DNA of 64,000 nt, from positions 2,604,001 through 2,668,000 of the forward strand of contig NW_004457624.1 of assembly GCF_000203815.1 (NCBI RefSeq), written 5' to 3'. The DNA is from Cavenderia fasciculata (taxonomy: Eukaryota; Evosea; Eumycetozoa; Acytosteliales; Cavenderiaceae). The first letter of the stretch is position 1. Each line of letters starts with the position of its first letter. The position numbers were made by a program, and so were the translations under genes. The notes beneath the pieces are model-generated. The model was not told where the DNA came from and did not search any database. It saw only the letters and a program-made list of their open reading frames with translations. Of the stretch, positions 44,809-57,000 are shown in pieces.

Positions 44809-45546
44809 AACATGTAAATAATAATAGTACATGAGAACTTCAACAAAAATTAATCGTCAGATGATGAAAAACAAATATGATCATCAAAGGTTCAGAGACC
44901 AAAAAGGTAAGGTCAGAAGTCAAAGTTTGTCAAAGTCCATCAAAGTTTAAATTTCCATCGTCTATACTAATTTAAATAAATAAAAGATTAAAGATTTATT
45001 ATTATTCTTGTTCAAAAAATAAATCTATCAATCTATTATGATTATAGCAATAATAATTATTATTATTATTTTTTTAAATTTAATTAATTTTTTTTAATCA
45101 CCGAAGAGACACACACGAAATAGTAGTCAACTGAATTCATGTTTGTTCGATACAAATATTAATTATCTACTTTTGCAAGATAGATGATATGTAAGCTCGA
45201 CCATCATCCCAATCCGCACACTCAACGAGATATGAAGTGTCGAACTTGACAAACAGATGATGTGATGAGATCACACAAAAGTCAAGCTATAGGTAAATGA
45301 AATGTCGCGACACGTCTATTCATTTATTAATAATAATGTGTCGTTGTCCGTTTACCGATACAACACTATCGTTGACGATAGTCATTCAGTCGCCCACTGG
45401 TGATCTTGCACCTTGCCCGGGTCGTCTGTTTGACTTTGACTTGACGGTCTTTTATCTTTATCTTCTTTGGAAAAAAGAACAACTATAAATAATAATCTAT
45501 CAACTTGTAATTTATTCACCAACAAATACAATAACAACAATTAAAA
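44809..45546. other. Intergenic, no gene seen
   Basis: AT-rich, with TTATTA and T-runs near 44996-45095. A somewhat more GC-rich stretch at about 45180-45470 holds only short frames. Promoter of the GNAT-like gene at its right end. Confidence 0.55.
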
Positions 45547-46500
45547 ATGAATTCAATCAATAACAATAATAATAATAATAGATTTATATTAAGAGAATTT
45601 TCAGAGGAAAAAGATTTAAATGCCATTTCATCCATTCCAAGACTACCAATATCCTACAATTACAATGCATCGGAAGGAATGTCACATCCAATCGATTTCA
45701 CAATCCGTCCAACTCTAACCAAGAATCACAAGATTATCGTTGCTGAAGATAGACACGAACATCAAGCTGTTGGAGCCTATGCATGCAACATCAAAGATGT
45801 GATTGTATGTGGTGAAAAAAAGACATTGTACAATATGTTTGATATCAATGTCGATCCAAAATACCGTGGTCACTCCATCTCTAATATGTTTTTCAGAGAT
45901 ATTCATAGTGCCGTCAAACAAGACGACCGATCAACCATCCTCGTTGCATCGACATCAAAGAATAATGCCCCCATCAAAAAGGCAACTGGAAACATTGAAA
46001 TGACTCCACAATATGATCAATGTCAAATGGCTTGGAAGGTATCCAATCCAGTCAAAGTTTATTCTTTACCATCCAATTGTTCACAAGTCAGATTTATGAA
46101 AGTGATTGAGAATCAAGATATAAAAATTAGATGGGATAATGCATTTCAACAATACAACTTTATTCCAACCAATTTCTCTGATATTCTTGTAGACAATCAA
46201 AAATATCATGAATCAACCTATATTGCAACGATGCAATGTAATGGTCAATTGTATGAAGCATCAATATCGATTTGGAATCAAGATTTAATCTTTACACTCA
46301 AAAATCGTCAACAACAAACACAAAAACATCGTCAACTCTATTGTTGTTATGCATTGGGAGAGGATCAAGAAATGAGTAATCATCTATTTAGATATTTATT
46401 GCAACGTGTACATAATGAATTGTATTCAAAAGGAATCGATTATGTATTTGCAGGATTCTCAATGACCGATCCAATCAAACAACACTTTCCTTGTTACTAA
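45547..46500 (+). CDS. GNAT-fold N-acetyltransferase-like protein
   Basis: Single-exon gene of 317 aa. After an Asn run, residues about 12-150 form a GNAT-like domain: FILREFSEEKDL (beta 1 and helix 1), a central strand, and MFDINVDPKYRGHSISNMFF (about 97-116), in which the V-x-P-x-x-R-G-x-x loop is the acetyl-CoA pyrophosphate-binding motif A. A second half (about 180-317) has a similar strand/helix order (YCCYALGEDQEMSNHLFRYLL...GIDYVFAGFSM) and may be a degenerate second GNAT domain, as in some two-domain acetyltransferases. The substrate is unknown. It follows the inverted-repeat region. Confidence 0.72.
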   Translation: MNSINNNNNNNRFILREFSEEKDLNAISSIPRLPISYNYNASEGMSHPIDFTIRPTLTKNHKIIVAEDRHEHQAVGAYACNIKDVIVCGEKKTLYNMFDINVDPKYRGHSISNMFFRDIHSAVKQDDRSTILVASTSKNNAPIKKATGNIEMTPQYDQCQMAWKVSNPVKVYSLPSNCSQVRFMKVIENQDIKIRWDNAFQQYNFIPTNFSDILVDNQKYHESTYIATMQCNGQLYEASISIWNQDLIFTLKNRQQQTQKHRQLYCCYALGEDQEMSNHLFRYLLQRVHNELYSKGIDYVFAGFSMTDPIKQHFPCY

Positions 46501-46594
46501 AAAATAAGATGAGAGTAACTGTTGTTCAATTCAGGAGCTACTTGTACATTATATTTATTTCTTATTTGTACATTAATCAATCTATTCTTTAATC

Positions 46595-47114
46595 ATGTCA
46601 CAAGAATTGATCGAATTATTAAAAGAGAAACATGGGTTTGATGATAACAACCATAATATTAAATATATAATAGAAAATGATATCTATCCCAATGACGTTA
46701 GAGAAAAAAATGATATGGAGCTTCATGACAATGGTAATGGTTTTACCAAAGCTGTTTGTTCAACTTTAAAGTATGATTATCTTGTTCAAAAAAAACATCT
46801 CTCTATATCTGATCAAATATCAAAGGCGATATCTGATCAAATATCAAAGGGGATATCTGATCAAATATCAAAGGCGATATCCGATCAAATTCAACAACAA
46901 ATAGACGAACAATTTGACAAATATTTTGACCAAGAATTAGAACAAGGTAAATATAAAAGAAAAAAAACATTCAAACTATGTAGTATTAATACCAAAACTT
47001 TTCAAACTATTTTGTTAAAAAGTTAATTATACTAGTGATGTTGATGATGATGATGATGATGACATTCAAGACACCAAGACCAAAAAAATAAGATCAAAAC
47101 ACCAGAGAAATTAA
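46595..47114 (+). CDS. Small protein with eight-residue tandem repeats
   Basis: Two exons, 46595-46946 and 47023-47114; 76-bp intron (GTAAAT...AAAAG), phase 1, protein 147 aa. The N-terminal part starts SQELIELLKEKHGFDD. Residues about 69-100 contain four near-identical copies of an eight-residue unit (ISDQISKA), encoded by a 24-bp tandem repeat at about 46802-46893, predicted to form an amphipathic helix or coiled coil. It continues QQQIDEQFDKYFDQELEQ, then after the intron an Asp run and a basic tail (KTKKIRSKHQRN) that could be a nuclear localisation signal. No family is recognised. The second exon rests on splice-site and phase agreement only. Confidence 0.6.
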
Positions 47115-47227
47115 AAAAGAAAAATTATTATTTTAATAATTATTACATTTTAATAGATTTGATCAAAAAGGAACAAAAAGTATAATCTTTTCATCCATAA
47201 TGATAATTATGTTTTTATTTATATTTA

Positions 47228-48503
47228 TTAAAATAATAAAGATAATAAACAAAGTAATAATGAAATAAAAATAGAAGATTCAAGAGTAAAAGCAAAAGAT
47301 ACTTCATCACTCTTTGAATCACTTGAATTTGGAACAACAGTCTTGGTTGAACATAATGGACCTTCCCAACCTTGATCACATGAACATCCCAAAGTTGCAT
47401 TTCGACAGATACCATTGCCAGAGCAAAAACCAGTGGCAGTGTTGTTGGTTACACAAGAGGTAAAGTTGAAAAAGGCTTCATCTTCATATCCATCGAAATT
47501 TGCATTATAGACAGCGATTTCAAAGTAATGGATACTTCCTTCAAAATCATCCACATACAAAGTTGTATTTTCCCATCTTTCAACAAGGATTAATAAATCA
47601 TTTTCAATGATTCCATGATCAATTCCAAAATCAATCAAATCACTTGTATTACCATAAATATAAGTCCATGTTAATTCAATTGAACCATTTTTAATAATGG
47701 TTGCTGAAATATTTCTAACAAGTGGTTCTAAAAAATAGGAAATAGAAAAAGGTATTAAATTAAAAATTCATCTAAATATACTAGTTTTTGATTGTTTCTT
47801 TTTGTTTTGTTTTTTTTTTGTTTTTCCTTACGTTTATAAGTTTGAAAAGTAAATGTTTTTGAGTCACTGGAATCTGGATCAGAAAAAGCTTTCAATTCAA
47901 TTGAATGAGTTGATAAAACAGTTTCGGGTGTCAAATCAACCTCACAATAATTATCAGCCGTAGTGTCTTGACACATACTTGTACCATTTACAGAGATCTC
48001 ATAGTATGCGGCATCCTTTCCACCAGTTGATTCCCATTCGACTGTAAAATAGTTATTGAGCGTTTGAACACCTTGATAACTTGTAATGACAATCTGGGAA
48101 GCAGTTGTAAAGCTACCAGTCGATGTATTTGTTACTCCATTTCCATTGACACCAACCACTTTAGTTTCATAATAGGAATTTGATAATAATTCCTCGATAA
48201 AACAAGAGGTATTCGGTGTATTGTCACAAAATATAGTATTATTTACATAATATGTAAAGTTTGTTTGAAGATCACCTCCAACTATACCATCAGCTGAAAT
48301 TGATACTTGAAATGATCCAATCTCTGAAAATGATGTTGTAAATGTAAATACTATATTGTAAAATAAAAATAAAAAATATTAATAATCAAGTCAAAGATCT
48401 CTTTTTATTATTATTATGTTTGATACAAACCTGGTGTTTGAGCATTAATACTCAAAGATAATACAAATAATGTAATCAATAAAATTAAATTTTTACTTAT
48501 CAT
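47228..48503 (-). CDS. Secreted/surface protein with FN3-like and EGF-like domains
   Basis: Three exons on the minus strand: 48431-48503, 47832-48350 and 47228-47727. The introns are in phase (first donor GTTTGT); the protein has 363 aa. Signal peptide at 1-21. Two or three beta-sandwich domains of fibronectin-III type (about 25-110, 110-200, 200-290) carry numerous NxS/T sequons. Residues about 295-325 form an EGF-like module (CVTNNTATGFCSGNGICRN then GCSCDQGWEGPLC) with six cysteines in the usual order. The last 20 residues are hydrophobic and end the protein, typical of a GPI-anchor signal or short TM anchor. An adhesion or cell-surface recognition role is inferred, as for tiger-type and related dictyostelid proteins. 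Confidence 0.8.
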
Positions 48504-48976
48504 TTCTTCTTATGTTGTTTGAATAAACAGAGAAGGTGACACAGAGTTTAAGACTAATCGTGATGAAAAAACAAAAAAAAACAATTAGAAAATATCTTAA
48601 AATAGGGTTGGAGCTGATGGACCAAGCCATCAAACCCACTCGCCTGGTGACTCTACACTTGTTTTCTTTGAATGAATCTTTTTTTTTAGATATATATTTT
48701 TGAAAAATCTTTATTAAATAATAATTAATACAAGAATGTGTTTATAGTAATCATATAATAAAAATAGGTACAAAATAATACACAACACTTAAAAAAACAA
48801 ATACTAATAATGAGTGTTTAAAAGATCTATTTTTTAAAATCTATTACATAGATTTTTATAATTCATACACCTTACCAAACCATACTTTATCGAATTACAT
48901 AAACCTTACGACTCCTATGCCAAATCATATTTATCAATCAACCTCAATAAAATTTTATTTGTTTAATATTAGAAAA
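48504..48976. other. Divergent promoter region
   Basis: 473 bp between the EGF-like gene (minus) and the strictosidine-synthase-like gene (plus), AT-rich with a GC-richer patch at 48603-48660. No gene is seen. Confidence 0.55.
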
Positions 48977-50511
48977 ATGAAGGGATTAGTAAACTATATC
49001 ATTTTGGGAATAGCTATTTGTTTGGGTACACTTTTACTTTTACCCCCCACTTGGCATGTTTGGTGCCAACCAAGCGATAGACTTGGATTTTATAGCCTCC
49101 CATCCTCTACCTTTAAATGATGATATTTATCCTCCCAATAATCAACTAGACAAAATTGATTATATAAATTTGGGTAAAAAAAAAAATAAAAAAATAGGGA
49201 GAGAGACACAATACTTGTGGAGATAGAACTTTTTTAATATTTTTTTTTTTTTAAATATTAGGAATATACAAAGAACCAGAATCAATTGCAATAAACAAAC
49301 AAGGAGATATATACTTTTCATTGAAAACTGGTGAAATTAGATTTATCAAACAAAGAGATATTAGTACTACTACAAGTACTCCATCACCATCGCACTCTGT
49401 AGTAGTGGTTGGTAGACCACTTGGTATATCATTTGATCAAAATGAAAATCTATTGATTGCAGATCCTGTCAAGGGTTTACTAAGATTAAACAAAAATACA
49501 AATTTATTGGAAATTCTAACTGGTCAATTTAATGGTACTCAAAAATTAACTTTTGTAAATGTATGAAAGAGAGAGAGAGAGATCTAAAGTTAGATAGAGA
49601 GAATAATTGAATTATATAATATATTTTAGGATGTAGTATGTGCAAAAGATGGAATGATATATTTTAGTGATAGTACAACATTGGGACCAATTTTAGATAG
49701 ATCGGGTGATTGGAATACATATATTCCATCAATTTATACTTGTCTAAGTGGTCTACCAGCTGGAAAATTCTTATCCTATAATCCAAAAACAAAAGAAACA
49801 AAAGTATTAATAGAAAAGATTGCCTTTTCAAATGGAGTAACAATGGATCAAGATGGAAACAGTGTTTTTATTTGTGAAACTGCAAATTTAAGAGTTTTAA
49901 GATATTGGATTAATGGTGTTAATGGTAAAAAGAAGATATATTATTAAATATTTAATATTTTAATTAATTTCTATTTTTTTTTGTACAGCTGGAAAATCAC
50001 AAATTTTTATTGATAATTTACCAGGATACCCAGATGGAATTAGAATGGGTGATGATGGTAAATTATATATCGCCATCTTTGGAGCGAGAACAAAGTTTGT
50101 TGATTTCATTTCTCCTCACCCAATGATTAAAAGATTGGGAGCGAGACTTTTCTTTTTATTCCCAAAACCCCATGGTATTCCAATGGTTGTAATTGCTGAT
50201 CCCAAGGTAAATAAATTTAAATGAATGATCGACGAGGTGTAGTTACTAACATTTAGTCTGCTTGTAGTCTGGTGATATTCTAGGGTCATTACAAGGTAGT
50301 CAATCCAAACTAAAAGTAATCACAAATGTAGTTGAAAAGGATGGATTTTTGTATTTTGGTTGTATGAATTGATATCGATCATGTCTCTCTCTGAATAGCA
50401 ATAGTAAAACTAATTTATCTCTCTTTTTCTCTCTCCTACATATGACTTTTAATAGGTATGGGTAATGTAATCGGGTTGAGATCAACTACACCAACAGCTG
50501 CTGATTTATAG
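48977..50511 (+). CDS. Strictosidine synthase-like/APMAP-type six-bladed propeller, membrane anchored
   Basis: Gene of about six exons: 48977-49169, 49261-49561, 49630-49925, 49989-50204, 50267-50362 and 50458-50511. The N-terminal exon gives a TM anchor (LVNYIILGIAICLGTLLLLPP). Beyond that the protein matches the strictosidine synthase-like family: YKEPESIAINKQGDIYFS, RPLGISFDQNENLLIAD, DGMIYFSDST, GKFLSYNPKTKETKVLIEKIAFSNGV and LPGYPDGIRMGDDGKLYI. The signature FSNGV and the PGYPDGI segment are well conserved. Family members are ER or plasma membrane hydrolase-like proteins such as APMAP; the reaction here is unknown. Exon 1 is not continuous: the frame that carries the anchor and the frame that continues (IASHPLPLNDD...) differ by one base around a run of six C near 49043, suggesting an indel there. 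Confidence 0.72.
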
Positions 50512-50784
50512 TCGGCTATTATGCACTCGCGTAAAAGTCTAGAGGATAGGTGAAATGGTGTGTTGAGAATGTTTGATGAACCTACGAGATATCTAAATAA
50601 ATAATAAATACTGCTTTGTATGATCAACTCTATTGATTAATCAAAGGTAGTTCCAAAAAAGGTAACCAAAGATCGAATGACGATTTTTTATTTTTTATTT
50701 TTTTCTTTTGCTGAGCATTTAACACGAGTTGATGATCATTCATTCTTTCATTGTGTCACCCACAAAGTAATATTTAATATAATA

Positions 50785-52072
50785 ATGTTCAAATCAGCAT
50801 CATCCCTCTTGGTCAAGTCTGGTAAAGATCTTAAACATATCTTACACATTACAACATACAAACAACACAGAATAATTGATTGAAAAGAGAGAGAGCGAAA
50901 AAAAAAACAATAGTGATCACTTTATCATATTTTTAGTTTAGTGCAGCAAAGAAGAAATTTCCTTTTTATTCACATTAAAGAAGATCTTTCAACTAGTTGA
51001 ACAAAAAAATTGAACCTTTATAATTGTTATATTAATTAAATTAAAATTACTATTTAATTTTACCTTTTTAGGAGTAAGAAACTACAGTACCACCAAAGCA
51101 CCATTAAGAGTTGCCATTACTGGTGCCTCTGGTCAAATTGGATACCAACTTCTCTTTAGAATTGCTAGTGGTGAAATGTTGGGCAAGGACCAACCAATCA
51201 TTCTCCAATGTTTGGAATTACCACAAGCCTTGAACGCCTTGAAGGGTGTTTCTATGGAGCTCGACGATTGTGCCTTCCCATTGTTAAAGGGAATCGTCCA
51301 AACCGACGACCCAAACCGTGCCTTTGCCGGTGCTGATTACGCCCTCCTCGTTGGTGCCAAGCCACGTAGCAAGGGTATGGAACGTGGTCAACTCTTGGAA
51401 GCCAACGCTCAAATCTTTTCCGCTCAAGGCAAGGCCCTCAACAACAACGCCAACCGTGACACCCTCCGTGTCCTCGTCGTCGGTAACCCAGCCAACACCA
51501 ACGCCCTCATTGCCGCCCGTAACGCCCCCAACATTGATCCAAAGCGTTTCACCGCCATGACCCGTCTCGATCACAACCGTGGTCTCGCCCAACTCGCCGA
51601 CAAGACTGGTTGCGGTGTCACTGACATTCAAAAGTTCTGTATCTGGGGTAACCACTCTGCCACTCAATACCCAGACATTACCCACACCACCATCAAGGGT
51701 AGCCCAATCAAAAACTATGTCGACGATGCCGTCTGGGTCAAGGACAACTTTATCCCAACCGTTCAACAACGTGGTGCCGCCATCATCAACGCCCGTGGTG
51801 CCTCTTCTGCTGCCTCTGCTGCCTCTGCTGCCATCGATCACATGCGTGACTGGACCTTTGGTACCAACGGCCAATGGCAAAGCATGGGTGTCTACTCTGA
51901 CGGTTCATACGGTGCCGACAAGGGTCTCTACTTTTCATTCCCAGTCATCTGCAAGAATGGCAACTATGAAATCGTCCAAGGTCTCCAATTGGATGCTTTC
52001 TCCAAGGATAGATTCGATGTTACCCGTAAGGAACTCTTATCTGAAATGGATGCCATTAAGCACCTCCTCTAA
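50785..52072 (+). CDS. Malate dehydrogenase with mitochondrial presequence
   Basis: Two exons, 50785-50821 and 51072-52072, with a 250-bp intron; the protein has 345 aa. Exon 1 adds [13 protein letters not shown] and exon 2 begins [10 protein letters not shown], together a typical cleavable matrix-targeting sequence. The enzyme body is of the cytosolic/plastid MDH subgroup ([13 protein letters not shown] dinucleotide motif at about 29-41, [33 protein letters not shown], and catalytic His207 in [11 protein letters not shown]). It reduces oxaloacetate with NADH. A subgroup more often cytosolic carries a mitochondrial presequence here; use of the in-frame downstream Met (51176) would remove part of the NAD fold, so dual targeting by that start is unlikely. 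Codons are strongly C-ending. Confidence 0.93.
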
Positions 52073-52111
52073 AAACAATTATAAAATAATAAATGTAAAT
52101 GATCACTTTTA

Positions 52112-53950
52112 TTAAATAATATTTGGACCGTTATTGTAAATAATACATTGATCAATTCTAATTAAAACTGAAACTGTATCAACAACCATACTTAGTATTT
52201 GTTGTTTTGCTAGAAATAATTCAATGATTCCATTTTCCATCATATCTTGACATTCTCCATTTGTTAAGTTAATTGATTGATGAATATTATTATTATTATT
52301 ATTTTGTTGAAGATGAAGAGATTTAACTTTTGATAATAAATCAATTGGATCATAACCAGCATTTTTAATTAATAAAGTTGGTATAATTAATAATGCTTCA
52401 CCAAACATTTGTAATATTTTTTTAATTTTGAAATTTTTGGTCTCTCTGCTCTTTTCCATTAAATATTTCCATAATTCAATTTCACTTGCTCCTCCTCCAC
52501 TAATTATATTTGGATTATCCATTGCTAATAAACTAATTGATATTAAATCATTTAATGACTTTAAAAAATAAATTAATACTTGTTTTTTACTCTCTCTTTT
52601 TTCTTTTGTTTTTTTTTACCCTAAAAATTTCATCAATTGTATAAATTGAAGGACCTTTTAAAATAAATGTACAAGTTGATGAGGATTTGTTTTCAATTTG
52701 AATAAAGTATTGGGAGTTTTTCTCCAAAACCTCTTTACAACTATCAATTGGAACAAGATAATGATCTCTTGATTCAATGACCAAAGAATTTAAAATGATT
52801 GCACCAGTTGATAATTGTAATTGATTCATATCTTGTTTTGAAACCAATGTTACAATATTTATACCATAGCTATATAATTGTGATAGACATGCTGTTGATA
52901 CTCTTTTACTTGAAAATAATACAATTCCTTTCAATTCAACTCCATCACCATAAATCTTTTTAATATTTCCAATCAATATATTTGATTGTTCAATTTCAAT
53001 TTGTTTTCTTTCTTTTTCAATATTCATTCTTTCCTAATAAAAATATATAAATAAATTAATATTAACTCTTTTGTTGTTTTGTTTTACTTTCTCACAAAGC
53101 TTACAATAAAAGATAATTTTGATAAATCAATAAATTTAAAAGATGAATGATTTGAAGAGGTAATATTTGAAGATTGATCAGTATAACCAAGATCAAAATC
53201 CAAAAGTAGTATACGAGCGTTAGAAGAGATGACTTTTGTCATTTTTGGTAGAGCAAATCTACCTTGAATGAATGAACCATGAACCAATGTTGAATCTGAT
53301 ATAGATCCTCCAAGTATCTTTGTATAATGTACATTTGATAGATTTTCATGATGTGTTCCTTTTTGTTGTCCATTCTTTTGTTTGATAATATCAATTGCTT
53401 TTAAATAGAGATTTGTAAATCCATCAGAATAGTTTGATAAAACTTTTGATGATATACAAGTCTTTGCAACTTGTTGTATAAACGTAGTTTGTTTTTCTAT
53501 TGGTACGTGTACAGATATCTTGGTCAAAGCTTCTTTACAATAGGTCAAAGCTAATCTATACCCACCAATGATTTCATTTGGATGTAAATGATGTTGATTT
53601 AATAATACATCTGCTTGATATAATAATCTACATGCCAATATTACACCAGATGTTGTACCATCTCCTACTTTTACCTAAAAAATGATAAAGAAGGTTAGAT
53701 AAACTAGAAAGAGATAGATTATATTATTACATACATCAATTGAACAAGCCAATTGTTTCATAATTAAAGCATAAGGATTACTTATTGGTAGATTTGATAG
53801 AATGGTAGCACCATCATTTGTAATGATAGTTTCTTTTAACTGTTCATTAGTAATGACCTTGTCTAATCCTTTTGGTCCAACAGATGTTGAAAGTATCTTT
53901 TCCAATGCATAAATTGAACTAAAGTTTACAGATCTCTTATTAATATTCAT
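52112..53950 (-). CDS. Divergent group II chaperonin subunit (CCT/MKKS-like)
   Basis: Four exons on the minus strand: 53735-53950, 53105-53674, 52620-53033 and 52112-52558. All three introns are in phase; the protein has 548 aa, the usual CCT size. Motifs present: GPKG (25-28), NDGAT (45-49), GDGTTS (76-81), the equatorial Asp in the FRSLNDL segment (Asp404), and GGGASEIEL (421-429). The N-terminal half (IIGGYRLA, ISSKVLSNYSDGF) is closest to CCT-alpha, while the apical domain and the helix leading to Asp404 are heavily diverged. True CCT subunits are normally very conserved, so this may be an MKKS/BBS-type chaperonin-like protein or a fast-evolving CCT paralogue. ATP-binding residues appear intact. 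Confidence 0.8.
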
Positions 53951-54035
53951 CTAATCAAAGAGAAATGAAAATGAATTTTAAATTGTAAATGAATTGTGAT
54001 TCCTTTTGGCTTTTTATTGTTTTTGAAATGTATTT

Positions 54036-57000
54036 TTAATCAGTAAAAGAAAATACATCTTTCCCATTTGGATTTGATAATGGTTTTGTAACTCTTGGTC
54101 TACCTCTTGAAATCTTTCCTCTTAATGGTAATTGTATGGTGGCAGGTGTTGGAGCAGTTGTAGTAGAAGGATTGGTATTTGCACTGGTTGGACTATAAAC
54201 TGGTGGAGGTGGAGATGTTGGATCATTTGATGAAACCATAGTACTGGTAGTATTGATTGTTGATGGTGTTGTTAAAATTGGAGGTGGTGGTGAAGTTGGA
54301 TTGGAAATCATACTAATAGTTGGAACAATTGTATCTGCTGTTGTAATTATAGTATTGGTAATGGGAATGGGATTGAAATTATTGATATTATTAATATTGT
54401 TGGTTGAAATTTGAGTTAATTGATTTGATTCATGTAATAAACTTTGAGTAAATGATGGTGATCTATCACCCATTTCAGTTGATGAAAAATCAGATAATAT
54501 TGCTCTTCTTGTTTGTTCCTCACCCATTTTTGATTCTCTAGTTGATAAATCCTTTTCTCTTCTTTCCAAACCATTCTTTCTTTGTTCCAATTCCTCGGAT
54601 ATTGTTTGTACCACCTTATCTCTTTCAACAAATTCCATTTTAAATTGATTATAAACTTCTTCCAACTTTTCATATTGATTTGTTTTTTCCTATATAAAAA
54701 AAAGAATTATTATTTATGTCTTTTTTTTTTCCTCTTTTTTTACTTTACAGTAATCATTTTAGATTTTAATTCTCTATCTTTTGTTGAAGTTTCCAAATCA
54801 GATTCAAGTTTTGCAATTTTTGCCAATAGAGATTGTATTTTGTGATCCTTGTCACACATTTTGGTCAATAAAAGTGTTTGATCCTCTACCAATTGTCCCT
54901 TTTCATTTGAAATCTTTTTGTTTTCTTCAAATTGATTTCCTACTTCCTTTTCCAAATAAGATACTCTTGATGATAATGATTGAATTGATTCATTCAATTC
55001 AGTGTTGGTTTCAACCAATTGTTTTTCCTTTTCTTGTAAATCTTGATAATTATCTTTAATCACCAATAAATCGTTATTATCATTTTCAATAATCTCTATT
55101 CTTTTCTTTTTTCATTTAATTCTTTTTCAATTCTATAGAATAAATAAAAAAGTAAGTAAAGGATGATAAAATAAATGTATAAATGGTTTACTTCTTCTTC
55201 TTACAAATTAAAATTATTAATTAATTTTAAAATTTCTTGTTGATTAGATTCTGTTGTTTGTTGTAATTTAATTTCAATTTCAGATAAATGTTTGTTTGAT
55301 CCAGAAAGAGATTGTTCAGTATTTGTCAAATCTTTACAAAGTCTTGAGATTTCACCATCCTTTTCTCCAAGAACTGATTTTAAATTCAAGATTTCTTCAG
55401 ACATTGACATGTTGTGTTCATTCAATTGTGCATTCTTTGTTTTAAATTTATCAATCTCTCCCATTTTAATATTATAATCTTCTTGTAATGTTGATTTCTT
55501 TTTCATTAATGATTTTATATCACTTTCCAATGTATTATATTCTAATTTATGTTTTACTAAAAAAAAGAATAAAAAAAAATTAATCAATAATAAATAGAAT
55601 TATTAATATAGTTGACATACATAATTTATCATTAAATTCTTTTGTTTCACTTTCCATTAATAATTGCATAGCTTCAATTTCATCTTTTGATGTTTCTTCT
55701 TTTTCTTTATCTAGATAGAAATAAAATAATTAATAAAACTATAATTTGTAATCTATCTCTCTTTTCTACTTACAAGATTGAATTGATTTCTTTTGTAATA
55801 TTAAATCTTGTTGTAAACTTTCTGTAAGATTATTAATGGTATGAACATATTCTGTTATTTCTTGATAGTTTTTTTCAACCTTTTCAATCATTTGAACCAA
55901 TTCTACCTTTTTCTTTTGGGCATCATCAATATATTCAGAGGTGGATTTGGAAAGAATCTTGGTTGATCTTTGATCAAATTGAATAGAATTGAATTGAGTT
56001 TCTATATCATCGAATTTGATTTGTAATAAATGACGTTCATCTTGAATATTCTTGATCATTTCCTCTTTGGCATTGACATCCAACTCTAATGATTTAATTT
56101 GTTGTTCAAATATTTCATTTAATTGTATACTCTTTTGATAATTATCTTCAATATCATCTATATAAATAAAAGAAAGAGAGTTAATTTCAATATTGATATT
56201 AAATTTAAACTATTAGTTTCTTACCAAATATTCTTAAAAGATTTGTAAATGATTTTTGAGGATAATCTACATCAGAATCAGTTGTAGTGTTGTTGGCTTG
56301 TGAAGATAAATAATCACCTTCAGATTCATAAGATAAATCAATGGAATTGATAGTTGAAGGTGTACCAATACTCTGTTGTTGTTGTTGTGCAGCAATAGAT
56401 TGTTTGATATTTGGAGTTGGTGGTGCTGAAGGTGAAGCAGAAGATTGACCAGACGTGGTAGAATGATGATCAAATATAGGTCTAATCAATGATGGCTTTG
56501 ATTGAATTTGAGTTGGTTGTTGTTGAACCAATATTGGTGATGGAGGTTGTTGTCTAGAGACATTCACATTGTTGTTTGTATTGTTGTTTGATGACGACAA
56601 TGATGAAGCATAAAACCCAGTATTTAAATCCTTTTGAAATGAAGTTTCATCAAATATTTGAGAAAATTTGTTTGATTGTCTATTTGTATTATTTTGTTGT
56701 TGTTGGATTGGTTGTTTAATAGGTGAATTTTTTTTATTGTTTTGTTGTAACAAGTTGGATGAAGAAGAAGTATTATTAACATTATTATTATTATTGGTTC
56801 TATTTTCAAGAAAATTAAATAAATTAGTTGGTTTATTAATGGTTGGCTTTTCAGATGTTGTAGAAGAAGAAATATTAGAAGTCTTTTGATTAAATGAATT
56901 ATTATTTTGATGTTGCAATGAAAAGTCTGGTGATATTTTTGATGGTAGATTTGGTTTTAAATGTAAATCATTAAGTGATAAGTTAATATTACTATTACTA

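Noticed and set aside
51284-51880. 198-codon minus-strand open frame
   Set aside because: Antisense to malate dehydrogenase; it results from the C-ending codon bias of the sense gene and shows Gly/Val/Thr-rich composition without motifs.
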